NCBI RefSeq assembly: GCF_000427685.1
Contig: NZ_KE386573.1
Span: forward strand, 2,340,938 to 2,404,937
Origin: Haloplanus natans DSM 17983
Lineage (GTDB): Archaea; Halobacteriota; Halobacteria; Halobacteriales; Haloferacaceae
Length of the DNA stretch: 64,000 bases
Reading direction: 5' to 3'
The notes beneath the pieces were generated by a model. It made no database searches. It saw only the letters and a program-made list of their open reading frames with translations, and was not told the origin of the DNA. The position numbers and the translations under genes were made by a program. Below are positions 8,167 to 16,120 of the stretch, piece after piece; positions within the stretch are counted from its first letter, which is position 1; each line of letters opens with the position of its first letter.

Positions 8167-10155
8167 ATGACGGAGACGGATACGGAAACCATCACGGTCG
8201 CGGACGTGAGCGACGGCCCCGGCGGCGACGCCGACGCCGATCCGGGGACGCCGGTCTCGCTCCCGGTCGTCGAACTGCTCACCGGCCGGGGGTTCGTCAC
8301 GGGGAAGTCGGGGTCGGGGAAGTCCAACACCGCGTCGGTGCTGGTCGAAAACCTGCTTGCGAACAACTTCCCGGTCCTCGTCGTGGATACTGACGGCGAG
8401 TACTACGGCCTGAAAGAGGAGTTCGAACTCCTGCACGCGGGCGCGGACGACGAGTGTGACATCCAGGTCAGCCCGGAGCACGCCGAAAAGATAGCGTCGC
8501 TGGCGCTGGAAGGGAACGTCCCCATCATCCTCGACGTGTCGGGCTACCTCGACGAGGACGAGGGCAAGGAACTCTTACTGGCGGTCGCCCGGAACCTGTT
8601 CGCCAAACAGAAGAAGCTAAAAAAACCCTTCCTGATGCTCGTCGAGGAGGTTCACGAGTACATCCCCGAAGGCGGTGGCCTCGACGAGACGGGGAAGATG
8701 CTGATCAAAATCGGGAAGCGCGGCCGAAAACACGGTCTCGGCATCGTCGGCATCAGTCAGCGACCGGCCGACGTAAAGAAAGATTTCATCACCCAGTGTG
8801 ACTGGCTGGTGTGGCACCGGCTGACGTGGAACAACGACACGAACGTCGTGAGCCGGATCATCGACGCCGAACACGCGAGCGCCGTCGAGGATCTGGGCGA
8901 CGGCGAGGCGTTCCTGATGACGGACTGGAGCGAGTCGGTGCGTCGGGTGCAGTTCCACCGCAAGCGCACCTTCGACGCGGGGGCGACGCCCGGCCTCGAC
9001 GACTTCGAGCGTCCGGAACTCAAATCGATCAGCGACGACCTCGTATCGGACCTCCGGGAGATCAGCGACGAACAGGAGCGTCGGGAGAGCGAACTCGCGG
9101 ATCTGCGCCAGGAGGTAGAGAAGAAAGAACAGCGCATCCGTGACCTCGAATCGGAACTGGAGGAGGCCCGCGACCTGTCGCGGATGGCCGACCGGTTCGC
9201 GCAAGCGATGCTGCAGAAAGCCGAGGCGCCGTACCGCGGCGGCGAGGGCCGTAACCTCGCCCACACGGGAACGGTGGCGGCCGACCAGGCGGAACTCCGG
9301 GAGTACGAGGCGGGCAACGACGCCGAAGCGGACGCGGAAGCCGGCACGGCCCCCGACGCGGAAACGGACTCGGAAGCCGGCACGGCCCCCCGTCCGGACA
9401 TCGAACCGAACGAGTGGCCGACGCCGGGCGTGATGGCCGGGTCCGGGGACGGTGGCGAAGGCGCCGGCTCGGCGAGCGAGCAGACCGACGTGACCTTCGG
9501 GGACGCCGACCCGATGGCTGCGGACGGGACGAGCGAGGCGCCGGCGGACACGAACACGGACGCCGAGAGCGAGTCAGGCGTCTCGACCGGCCCCGAACCC
9601 GGCACGCGGGAGGCGGTCGTCGCTGGGCTCCGCGAGGAAATCGAGGCGCTGTCGGGCCTCTCGCGGCGGATGCTGGCTCACTACCGCACGGAGGGACCGT
9701 CCGCACCGGTCGACGCCCACGTCGCTGCGGGCGGGACGCCGGCGGAGCCGATGGCGTACGGACGGAATCGCCCGCTCCGGACGGCCGGCTTCGTCGAACA
9801 CGTCGAAGAGGACAGATACCGCTACGTCCTCCCGGAGCGGGTCGCGGACGCGTTCGACGGCGGCCTCGCCGGCGACGCCCTCGACGAGGCGGTTCGGGAT
9901 GTCGAACGGGCGTTCGTCGACGAGGAGACGCTGGCGGCCGAGGCAGCAGACGTGCGCGCCGACGACGAACGCGACGAGGTGGAAGTCGTCCACGACGACG
10001 TGGCCGGCGACGACGGCTTCGTCGACGAGGACGCCGTCCTCGTCGAGGAGAGCGGGGGGACGCCGGCGTCGGCGGACGACGCCACGCGCCAGCAGATGGC
10101 GTCGGGAAGCGGGGACGACGATCCGGCCTCGCGGACCGACGCGGAGATTCTGTAG
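8167..10155 (+). CDS. HerA-like / DUF87 ATPase with C-terminal coiled coil
   Basis: A 662-residue P-loop ATPase of the HerA/FtsK class (DNA translocase-like). Start ATG 8167 gives a short acidic head before Walker A GKSGSGKS (residues 46-53). Walker B is FLMLVEEVHEY (about 155-165), followed by GKRGRKHGLG and GISQRPADV, family hallmarks. Residues about 299-345 form a charged coiled coil. Residues about 380-470 are low complexity and contain a near-exact 12-residue tandem repeat (ending AEAGTAP and SEAGTAP). A small winged-helix-like domain and an acidic tail end the protein. No nurA nuclease gene is adjacent, so this may be a paralogue rather than the end-resection HerA. A palindromic repeat lies just after the stop. 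Confidence 0.85.
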   Translation: MTETDTETITVADVSDGPGGDADADPGTPVSLPVVELLTGRGFVTGKSGSGKSNTASVLVENLLANNFPVLVVDTDGEYYGLKEEFELLHAGADDECDIQVSPEHAEKIASLALEGNVPIILDVSGYLDEDEGKELLLAVARNLFAKQKKLKKPFLMLVEEVHEYIPEGGGLDETGKMLIKIGKRGRKHGLGIVGISQRPADVKKDFITQCDWLVWHRLTWNNDTNVVSRIIDAEHASAVEDLGDGEAFLMTDWSESVRRVQFHRKRTFDAGATPGLDDFERPELKSISDDLVSDLREISDEQERRESELADLRQEVEKKEQRIRDLESELEEARDLSRMADRFAQAMLQKAEAPYRGGEGRNLAHTGTVAADQAELREYEAGNDAEADAEAGTAPDAETDSEAGTAPRPDIEPNEWPTPGVMAGSGDGGEGAGSASEQTDVTFGDADPMAADGTSEAPADTNTDAESESGVSTGPEPGTREAVVAGLREEIEALSGLSRRMLAHYRTEGPSAPVDAHVAAGGTPAEPMAYGRNRPLRTAGFVEHVEEDRYRYVLPERVADAFDGGLAGDALDEAVRDVERAFVDEETLAAEAADVRADDERDEVEVVHDDVAGDDGFVDEDAVLVEESGGTPASADDATRQQMASGSGDDDPASRTDAEIL

Positions 10156-10180
10156 CCGCCCGAGATCGATGTTTTGTTTC

Positions 10181-10261
10181 ATACCCATTAGTGTAACTGT
10201 TTACCAGTGGTTCGCCATGACGGGTCGGCGAACCACCGGTGATGACTTACACTAAACCGTA
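10181..10261 (+). repeat. Dispersed palindromic element, copy P2
   Basis: An 81-bp palindrome filling the gap between two convergent genes, ending at the tpiA stop codon. Left: TTAGTGTAACTGTTTACCAG, then GTGGTTCGCC. Right: GGCGAACCAC, then CGGTGATGACTTACACTAA. The loop is ATGACGGGTC. Stem changes are matched on both sides compared with other copies. Confidence 0.85.
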
Positions 10262-10906
10262 TCAGACGCCCGAGACGAGGTCGGACAGCGCCGCCCGTGG
10301 ATCGTCGGCCTTGGCGACGCCGCTCGCGAGGAGGACGCCGTCGGCCCCGAGATCGGCGGCCGCGGTCAGATCCTCGCCCGTGGAGACCCCGGCGCCACAG
10401 TAGACGGACACGTCGGGGTCGACGGCGGCCGCAGCGGCGACGGCCCCTTCGACGATATCGGGGTCGGCGGTCCCCACCGACACGTCGCCGCCGATGAGTT
10501 CGGGGGGTTCGACCGCGACGGCGTCGGGGCCGAGGGCCGCCGCCGCCGCGACCTGGTCGGGGTTGTTCGCGCAGACCACGGTGTCGAGTCCGGCGCGGTC
10601 GGCGGCGTCGAGGGCGCCGTCGATGTCGGCGAGTGTCAGGCGGTGCTCGGAGTGATTGAGAAGGGTGCCGGTGGCGCCCGCGTCGGCGACGGCCTCCGCG
10701 AGCGTGTGGCCGGTGTGGCTGCCGTGGGCAACGGGTGCGACGTGTTGGGCCCACGTCTCGACGCCGGTGGCGGCGACGCGTTCGAGGTGGGCGGCCTGTG
10801 GGGCAACGGCGATGCGGACGCCGCTCGCGTCCGCGACCGCGTGGGCCGCCTCGGCGACATCGACCGGATCACAGGGGTACGCCTTCAGGTTGACGAGGAC
10901 GAACAT
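10262..10906 (-). CDS. tpiA: Triose-phosphate isomerase (archaeal type)
   Basis: Interconverts glyceraldehyde 3-phosphate and dihydroxyacetone phosphate. The 214 residues are the short archaeal length. Start is the ATG at 10906, giving [10 protein letters not shown] with the active-site Asn and Lys; nine extra codons upstream lack conservation. Also visible are the LNHSEHRL segment with the catalytic-loop His, AVEPPELIG with the catalytic Glu, and the C-terminal phosphate-binding [10 protein letters not shown] and DGVLLASGV. It lies 36 bp past the start-proximal side of the nitrilase gene on the same strand; co-transcription with it is possible. Confidence 0.95.
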   Translation of the reverse strand: MFVLVNLKAYPCDPVDVAEAAHAVADASGVRIAVAPQAAHLERVAATGVETWAQHVAPVAHGSHTGHTLAEAVADAGATGTLLNHSEHRLTLADIDGALDAADRAGLDTVVCANNPDQVAAAAALGPDAVAVEPPELIGGDVSVGTADPDIVEGAVAAAAAVDPDVSVYCGAGVSTGEDLTAAADLGADGVLLASGVAKADDPRAALSDLVSGV

Positions 10907-10942
10907 GGTGTGAGGAGGGGCGGGGGCGGTCAAAAAACGTGG

Positions 10943-12052
10943 TTATCCCTCGTCGGCGATGGCGTCCGCGACGGCCTCGACCGTCTCCACGTTCACCTCG
11001 TACTCCTCGGCGAGCGACTGGGCGGCGGCGGGCGAGAGGGCGGGACGGTCGGGGTCGCCGTGGTGGTCGTGGATCGGATCGAGACGCCCGTCGGACACCT
11101 CCAGGTTCACCGCGTCCCAGCGGGCGTAGTGGCCCATCGCGTCGAAGTAGGCCTTGGTGGCGCGACGCTCGGAGCGGTCGAACTCGGCGGTCAGCAGGGT
11201 CTCCTCCCCGATGGCGGGGCCGGCCTTCACGATGCCGGCGGGGTTGACGAGCATGCTCCCGCCGTTGCCCACGCCGAAGCCGAGTTCGCCCTCGTCGAAC
11301 CCCTCGGGGACGCCCTCGCTCATGTAGGCGGAACACGAGACGACGAACGACTGCGTCTCGAAGGCGTACTCGCGGACGGCGGGGTAGATGTCGCAGGTGT
11401 CGCGGGCCTCCGCGGAGGCGGCGCGGGTCTTGTCGCCGGGGTGGCCGTGCTGTTCCCAAAACCCCGGCCAGACGGCGGCGTGAATCTCCTCACCCTGCGC
11501 ACAGAGTGCGGCCTTCGAGAGCGTCATGTGGTTCTCGTAGCAGACGAGGCCGCCGAGTCGACCCACGTCGGTGTCGTGGGTAGTCAGGTGTTCGGGGTCG
11601 CCCCGGCCCCAGATGGCGCGTTCGTCGTGGGTGGGCATGAGTTTCCGGTGGCGCCGAACCAGGTCGCCCGAGCGATCGAAAAAGAACAGCGAGTTGTAGA
11701 GCGTGCCGCTGCCCGGACGGTCGTCCACCTCGTTCGTGCCGAGGACGAGATGCAGGTCGGCGTCGGCGACGGCCTCACCGATTATCGAGACGGCGTCGTC
11801 GTCGACGTGGAGGCTGTTTTCGGCGAGGTCGACCATCAGGTCGGTCCAGCGGGCGATGGAGGTGCTGCGTCGCCAGTAGGGGTAGCCGGGGAAGTACGTC
11901 TCGGGGAAGACCAGTACGTCGACGCCGCGGTCACCGGCGCGTTCGATCCACCGGCAGGTCTTATCGAGGGTCACCTCGGCGTCGTGATAGGCCGGTTCGA
12001 TCTGTGCGGCGCCGAGGGTGAACGATTCGGCGGCGTCGTGGTCGCGTGACAT
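10943..12052 (-). CDS. Nitrilase-family carbon-nitrogen hydrolase
   Basis: A 369-residue nitrilase-superfamily enzyme. The catalytic triad is complete: Glu51 in FPETYFPGYPYW, Lys137 in RKLMPTHDE and Cys171 in GGLVCYENHM. The PGYPYW signature and the ENHM sequence after the Cys place it nearer true nitrilases (nitrile to acid plus ammonia) than amidases or ureidopropionases, but the substrate cannot be read from sequence. Start ATG 12052 was chosen because the ordered fold begins there (FTLGAAQIEPAYHD); upstream codons read into the neighbouring gene. It has no signal peptide, so it is cytoplasmic. It is upstream of tpiA on the same strand. Confidence 0.88.
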   Translation of the reverse strand: MSRDHDAAESFTLGAAQIEPAYHDAEVTLDKTCRWIERAGDRGVDVLVFPETYFPGYPYWRRSTSIARWTDLMVDLAENSLHVDDDAVSIIGEAVADADLHLVLGTNEVDDRPGSGTLYNSLFFFDRSGDLVRRHRKLMPTHDERAIWGRGDPEHLTTHDTDVGRLGGLVCYENHMTLSKAALCAQGEEIHAAVWPGFWEQHGHPGDKTRAASAEARDTCDIYPAVREYAFETQSFVVSCSAYMSEGVPEGFDEGELGFGVGNGGSMLVNPAGIVKAGPAIGEETLLTAEFDRSERRATKAYFDAMGHYARWDAVNLEVSDGRLDPIHDHHGDPDRPALSPAAAQSLAEEYEVNVETVEAVADAIADEG

Positions 12053-12093
12053 GGTCGAGCGATTCGACGGCGGGACGTATAATCGTACGCCCG

Positions 12094-12615
12094 CTAGTCC
12101 TTCCGCTTCACCACGTCGCCGAGCGTTGTCGTCGTCGACGACCCGCCGGACCACTCGGCGTCCTCGTCGCTCGCCCCCTCTGACAGGGAGATGTCGAGTT
12201 TCCGTTCGAGTTTCGTCTGGACCTCGTCGCTCGGCAGGATGTCGCCGCGTTCGAGTTTGCGGATCAGACTCGCCTTCTCGTTGAGTTCATTCGCGAGGTC
12301 CTCCTGGCTCAGGCCGCGGTCCTCGCGAGCCGTACGGATACGGTCGTCGTAGTCGGCCGCGAGTTCCTCCATGTCGTCGAACATATCGCGGCGGCGGCGG
12401 GAGCCACCGGACGACGACCCGCCGGAGGTGGACGAGGACGAGGACGAGGAGGACGAAGACGACGTGGAGTACTTCGTCGAGGACGAGCTGCTCGACTCCG
12501 TCCGGACCTCGGTGCCGAAGTCGGTACAGCTGTCACAGAGTTCGAGTTCGGCCCCCTCGACTTTCGTCGTCGTGAGCGACGAACTCTCCGCACCGCACAT
12601 TTCACACTGGGGCAT
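12094..12615 (-). CDS. mbf1: Archaeal multiprotein bridging factor 1 (aMBF1)
   Basis: A homologue of eukaryotic MBF1, proposed to act in transcription or on ribosomes. The 173 residues divide into an N-terminal zinc ribbon (Cys4, Cys7, Cys27, Cys30), a linker almost wholly of serine (about residues 40-71), and a Cro-type helix-turn-helix (about 92-145) with the conserved LSQEDLANELNEK and IRKLERG. The C-terminal tail is acidic then Ser/Thr-rich and ends VVKRKD as in family members. The poly-Ser linker is long for the family. It has its own TATA box and is probably transcribed alone. Confidence 0.93.
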   Translation of the reverse strand: MPQCEMCGAESSSLTTTKVEGAELELCDSCTDFGTEVRTESSSSSSTKYSTSSSSSSSSSSSTSGGSSSGGSRRRRDMFDDMEELAADYDDRIRTAREDRGLSQEDLANELNEKASLIRKLERGDILPSDEVQTKLERKLDISLSEGASDEDAEWSGGSSTTTTLGDVVKRKD

Positions 12616-12638
12616 GCTCGTCCGTAGCGGACGACCGG

Positions 12639-12647
12639 GGATAAAAG
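12639..12647 (-). promoter_or_regulatory. TATA box of aMBF1 gene
   Basis: On the minus strand CTTTTATCC is centred 28 bases before ATG 12615, giving a leaderless transcript. Its position at the 3' end of the pgsA-like gene implies independent expression of mbf1. Confidence 0.5.
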
Positions 12648-12657
12648 ATGCGCCCCA

Positions 12658-13266
12658 TCAGGAGAGGTCGCTCCACGCGCCCCAGAACCGCTGGAGCGCG
12701 GTGACGTGACCGACGACGGCGAAGAACACGAGGAGGTAGCCGACGACCGAAAGCGAGAGCGGACCGACAGGGCCGCTCACGACGGCGGCGACGAGGGCAC
12801 CGATGCCGATGAGCGCGAGGCGGTCCGCGCGGCCGACGAGGCCGCCGTACTCCCGGCCCAGCCCCACGGCCTGTATCTGCGTCCCGAGATAGGAAGTCAT
12901 CAGGACGCCGGTGACCGCGAGGAGGCCGAGGTCGTAGCGGGAGACGCCGGCCGCGAGGCCGACGACGAGGACGATGTCGGCGTAGCGATCCAGCACGTGA
13001 TCCAGCAGGTCGCCGCCGCGTGAGTCGACGTTCTGGGTGCGCGCGAGGGCGCCGTCCAGCAGATCCAACCACCCGTTCGCGAGCACACAGACCGCGCCGA
13101 GGCCGTAGCCGAGCGGCGTCGCGAGGGAGAACCCGCCCGCGGCGGCGACGGCGAACGCGAAGGCGAGGACGCTGATCCCGTCGGGCGTGAGGCCGCCCCG
13201 ATCGGCCGCCGCGACCATCGGATCGAGGACGAGTTCGGCCACGGGCCGGAGGCGATCCAGCGTCAT
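12658..13266 (-). CDS. CDP-alcohol phosphatidyltransferase family protein
   Basis: An integral membrane enzyme that transfers a phospho-alcohol from a CDP-linked lipid or alcohol, 202 residues with five or six hydrophobic segments. The catalytic signature is complete at about residues 68-93: DLLDGALAR, then RGGDLLDHVLD, carrying all four metal-binding Asp residues. In haloarchaea such enzymes make archaetidyl phospholipids, but the acceptor (glycerol phosphate, serine or inositol phosphate) cannot be told here. Start ATG 13266 is the first that keeps only the membrane protein; the longer frame runs into a repeat-like leader. It lies downstream of the AK6-type gene on the same strand. Confidence 0.85.
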   Translation of the reverse strand: MTLDRLRPVAELVLDPMVAAADRGGLTPDGISVLAFAFAVAAAGGFSLATPLGYGLGAVCVLANGWLDLLDGALARTQNVDSRGGDLLDHVLDRYADIVLVVGLAAGVSRYDLGLLAVTGVLMTSYLGTQIQAVGLGREYGGLVGRADRLALIGIGALVAAVVSGPVGPLSLSVVGYLLVFFAVVGHVTALQRFWGAWSDLS

Positions 13267-13269
13267 CGT

Positions 13270-13340
13270 CGTCGTAACTCGGTACCGGTGGGTCGCCGGC
13301 ACGGGACGGCGAACCGCCGGAATCGGCGTCCGTTCGACGG
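13270..13340 (-). repeat. Diverged copy of the palindromic element (P9)
   Basis: Reads GTCGTAACTCGGTACCGG, TGGGTCGCC, a loop like GGCACGGGAC, then GGCGAACCGCCGG on the plus strand. It matches the left half of the family consensus well, while the right shoulder has decayed. It lies in the leader between the AK6-type gene and the CDP-alcohol transferase gene, unlike the 3'-end copies. Confidence 0.5.
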
Positions 13341-13342
13341 AC

Positions 13343-13852
13343 TCATATGTAGTCCGTGAACTCCACGTCGCCGGCGCTCGGGGCTCGATCACCGTCGACG
13401 ACGGCCTCGATGTCGGCGGCCACGTCGGCGGGTGTCCGGTCGGTCGTGTCGATTTCGTAGACGTTATCGAGGCCGTGGCGGTCGACCGCTTCGGAGAGGA
13501 TCACGTCGAGCGCCTCGCTCTCGGCGTTCTCGGTCGCTTTCGCCTCGTCGGCGCCGCGCTCTCGGAGGCGGTCGGCGAGGGCGTCGGGCCGACACCGAAG
13601 GACGACAACCCGGTCCGCGTCGAAGTGGTGAGCGAGGTGGGACTCCGCGACGCCCGACCAGTCGCCGATAGCTTCCCGGACGGCGTCGAGGTCGGCGACC
13701 AGGGAGTCGCGGTCGTCGTCGCGTTCGGACCACAGGCCGGCCTCGCGGATCAGGTCGTTGAGGTGGATCACCTCGGCGTCGAGCAGGGTCGTCGCCGTCG
13801 TCTTCCCGGTGCCGGGAGTGCCGGTGACGGCGACCCGAAGGTCGTCGGTCAC
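13343..13852 (-). CDS. Adenylate kinase family protein (AK6/Fap7 type)
   Basis: A small P-loop nucleotide kinase of the AK6/Fap7 family, linked in eukaryotes and archaea to 40S/30S subunit maturation as well as adenylate kinase activity. It has 169 residues. Walker A is GTPGTGKTT (residues 11-19); VVVLRCRPDALADRL and NAESEALDVI are typical of this family's base-binding and lid region. The start is GTG 13852, which overlaps the hisC stop as GTGA, so the two are translationally coupled. The neighbour pairing with hisC looks organisational rather than functional. Confidence 0.9.
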   Translation of the reverse strand: MTDDLRVAVTGTPGTGKTTATTLLDAEVIHLNDLIREAGLWSERDDDRDSLVADLDAVREAIGDWSGVAESHLAHHFDADRVVVLRCRPDALADRLRERGADEAKATENAESEALDVILSEAVDRHGLDNVYEIDTTDRTPADVAADIEAVVDGDRAPSAGDVEFTDYI

Positions 13853-14931
13853 ACCCGGACCTCCGCGAGGGCGTCGTTGAGTACCTCGACGGCGTGGGGC
13901 GTGGTCTCGCGGGTGCCACAGGAGACGCGGATGCAGTCCGGGAGGCCGAAACTGGTACAGTCCCGGACGATGACGCCCAGGCGCTTGGTCGTCTCGGCGA
14001 CGGCGGCGGCGTCACCGACTTCGGCGAGGACGAAGTTACCGCCGCTCTCCCACGTCGGCGCGTCGAGATGCTCGCGGAGGTAGTCGCGGGCCCAGCGCGC
14101 CGTTTCGACCGTCCGTTCGAGGTGGTCGTCGTCGTCGAGGGCCGCGAGGGCGGCCCGACACCCGACTTCGCTGGCGGCGAAGGGCGTGTTGACGCGGGCG
14201 TAGGCGTCCGCCCACGCATCGGGGACGACGCCGTAGCCGACGCGCAGGCCCGCGAGGCCGTAGGCCTTCGAGAACGTCCGCAAAACGGCGAGATTGTCGT
14301 GGTCGTCGAGGAGACCGATCGAGGAGGGGGCGTCGGTGTACTCCCCGTACGCCTCGTCGACGACGACGAGGGTGTCCTCGGCAACGGCGTCGGCCAACTC
14401 GACGACCGCCTCGCGGGAGAACTCGGCGCCGGTCGGGTTGTGCGGCGACGTGAGATAGACCATCCGTTCGCCGTCGTAGGCGTCGAGGACGGTGTCGGCT
14501 GTCTGTGCGAAGTCCTCGGCCTTCCGGAGCGGATAGGACGCCACGTCGCCGTGGTGGTACCGGGCGCTCATGCGGTAGTACGAGAAGCCCGGTTCGGGCA
14601 CGAGGACACTGTCACCGGGATCGAGGAAGGCCCGCGAGAGGTAGTCGATGGCGCCATCGGCGCCGGGAGTCACCCACACCTGCTCGGGCGTCACGCCCCA
14701 GCGGTCGGCGACGGCCTCGCCGAGGTCGGTGTGTGAGGCCTTGGGGTAGACGCCGACGGTCGGCGCAGTCTCCCGGATCGCGTCGATGGCGGCCGGACTC
14801 GGTCCGTGTGGGTTCTCGTTCGACGAGAGTTTCGTGAGGTCGTCGGGGTCGATTCCCAGTTCGCGGGCGACCTCCTCGGCGCCGCGGCCGGGGACGTACG
14901 GCGAGAGGTCCGAAAGATCCCGTGGTTGCAT
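13849..14931 (-). CDS. hisC: Histidinol-phosphate aminotransferase
   Basis: PLP enzyme of histidine synthesis, converting imidazole-acetol phosphate to histidinol phosphate. It has 360 residues from ATG 14931 (MQPRDLSDLSPY). The lysine that binds PLP is Lys222 in TFSKAYGLAGLRVGY; SSNENPHGPS, TSPHNPTG and VVDEAYGEY are the other fold-type I motifs. A TATA-like box lies 27 bases before the ATG, so hisC can be expressed independently of the tube-like genes upstream. It overlaps the AK6 gene by 4 bp. Confidence 0.95.
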   Translation of the reverse strand: MQPRDLSDLSPYVPGRGAEEVARELGIDPDDLTKLSSNENPHGPSPAAIDAIRETAPTVGVYPKASHTDLGEAVADRWGVTPEQVWVTPGADGAIDYLSRAFLDPGDSVLVPEPGFSYYRMSARYHHGDVASYPLRKAEDFAQTADTVLDAYDGERMVYLTSPHNPTGAEFSREAVVELADAVAEDTLVVVDEAYGEYTDAPSSIGLLDDHDNLAVLRTFSKAYGLAGLRVGYGVVPDAWADAYARVNTPFAASEVGCRAALAALDDDDHLERTVETARWARDYLREHLDAPTWESGGNFVLAEVGDAAAVAETTKRLGVIVRDCTSFGLPDCIRVSCGTRETTPHAVEVLNDALAEVRV

Positions 14932-14953
14932 GGTCGGACGATGCGGACGCCGA

Positions 14954-14963
14954 CGCTTAAGCG
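14954..14963 (-). promoter_or_regulatory. Probable TATA box of hisC
   Basis: The palindrome CGCTTAAGCG is centred 27 bases before ATG 14931, at the extreme 3' end of the first tube-like gene. It suggests a leaderless hisC transcript separate from the tube-like pair. Inferred from spacing. Confidence 0.45.
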
Positions 14964-15463
14964 TGATTGTCGTCACCGACGATGGCCTCGATACCGTCGT
15001 GAGCCAACTCCAGCGTCTCCGTCGCGGCGGCCGGCCGGTCGGCGACGAGCTCCGGGCCCGACCACCGGGTCGGCGTCGCATCGCGACAGCGCCACCCTCG
15101 CGCCCGCTCGCCCGCGTCGTCGAGGAGGAACACCCGCACGTCCCGCGTCTCGACGCGTCCGGTCACCCAGCCCTGGAGCCAGTCCCAGAGCCGTCTGTCG
15201 TCGGTGACGCCGCGACGGAGCGTGAGCGGTGGCGAGGCGGTTCGGCGGCGCTGTACGGACGGCACGGGGCCGATGGCGTGCCCGAGGCGGTCGCCCCAGT
15301 CCACGTCCACCTCGGACGCCGCATCCGCGTCTTCCTCGGCGGGACGGGCCTGCACGCGCACCGAGAGGCCCGTGACCTCGGTGAACCCCAGCGGGGGGCG
15401 GTCGTCACCGAGGTCCACGTCGAACCGGTGGCGCACGTAAGGGTCGACGGGCCGGTCGCTCAT
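14957..15463 (-). CDS. Phage tail tube-like protein (T4 gp19 / TIGR02241 type), second of pair
   Basis: A 168-residue protein resembling inner-tube subunits of contractile injection systems. Recognisable features are an opening beta strand RHRFDVDL, GFTEVTGLSVRV (the GF.EVSGL-like motif), PLTLRRGVTDDRRLWDWLQGW near residue 80, VFLLDDAGERARGWRC, and the closing ETLELAHDGIEAI. An acidic insertion follows GLSV. It overlaps its upstream partner by ATGA, so they should be made together, perhaps as a hetero-tube. No sheath, baseplate, spike or AAA+ terminator gene is present in the 64 kb. Family call is confident; biological role unknown. Confidence 0.82.
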   Translation of the reverse strand: MSDRPVDPYVRHRFDVDLGDDRPPLGFTEVTGLSVRVQARPAEEDADAASEVDVDWGDRLGHAIGPVPSVQRRRTASPPLTLRRGVTDDRRLWDWLQGWVTGRVETRDVRVFLLDDAGERARGWRCRDATPTRWSGPELVADRPAAATETLELAHDGIEAIVGDDNHA

Positions 15464-16014
15464 TTCTTCGATTTCGACGGCTTCTCGTGTCTCGTCGGGC
15501 GCGTCTCGGGCTTACCCGCGGACGTCTCGGTGGTCTCCGTCCCACGGCGCGATCCGCCGTCGGTCTCGCCCCCACCGTTGGCCCGTTCGAACCCTTCGGA
15601 GACGATTTCGAGCGTCTCGATGGCGACGGCGGATCGGTCGGCGGCGAGGGTCGGGGCCTCGTACGTGGCGGGCCAGGCGTTCCGGAACTCCCAGCGCGCC
15701 GCCGGCGTGCCCTCCTCGTCGAGGAGGACAACGGCGATCGATCGCCGCGCCTCGTCCACTTTTCCCTGCTCGACCAGCCGGCGCCACTCGGCGAGCGCGA
15801 TGGAGTCGGTCGTGACGCCGGAGCGCAGTTCGAGTGGGCCGTATCCGTTCAGTCCGGCGAGCTTTCGTGGCGTCGGCGGCTCGTTGCCCTCGCGGTACTC
15901 GACGACATCGGTCGTCGTCTCGGGGAGTCGACAGTAGCTGAACCCGGCCTTCGCTACCCCGTCTATTTCGAGGAGGAAGCGTGCGACACGGAGGGGGCCG
16001 TGCCTGTCAGGCAT
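15460..16014 (-). CDS. Phage tail tube-like protein (T4 gp19 / TIGR02241 type), first of pair
   Basis: A 184-residue paralogue of the next gene and the better match to the injection-system tube family: ARFLLEIDGVAKAGFSYC, VVEYREGNEPPTPRKLAGL, LRSGVTTDSIALAEW, AVVLLDEEGTPAARWEFRNAWP and ETLEIVSEGFERA follow in the expected order. Residues about 150-184 are a low-complexity tail ending in a lysine-rich run (KPSKSKK), unusual for haloarchaeal proteins, which are generally acidic. Start ATG 16014. The gene follows the GMC dehydrogenase gene by 106 bp on the same strand, so co-transcription with the dehydrogenase operon is possible. Confidence 0.87.
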   Translation of the reverse strand: MPDRHGPLRVARFLLEIDGVAKAGFSYCRLPETTTDVVEYREGNEPPTPRKLAGLNGYGPLELRSGVTTDSIALAEWRRLVEQGKVDEARRSIAVVLLDEEGTPAARWEFRNAWPATYEAPTLAADRSAVAIETLEIVSEGFERANGGGETDGGSRRGTETTETSAGKPETRPTRHEKPSKSKK

Positions 16015-16120
16015 CGTCCCGGCCCGGTCGGACGGCGGTCGGTGTCGGTCCTCGTGAACTGATATCGTGTCTCATTTCGGGTGAGGGGACACCTTCCACT
16101 CTCTTGAAACTTTCCGCACC

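Noticed and set aside
9326-9388. Tandem repeat in the HerA-like gene as an independent element
   Set aside because: It is in frame, encodes the acidic low-complexity linker and does not extend outside it.
14957-16014. Tube-like genes as part of a provirus
   Set aside because: No integrase, terminase, capsid, portal or sheath gene lies nearby, and neighbours are ordinary metabolic genes.
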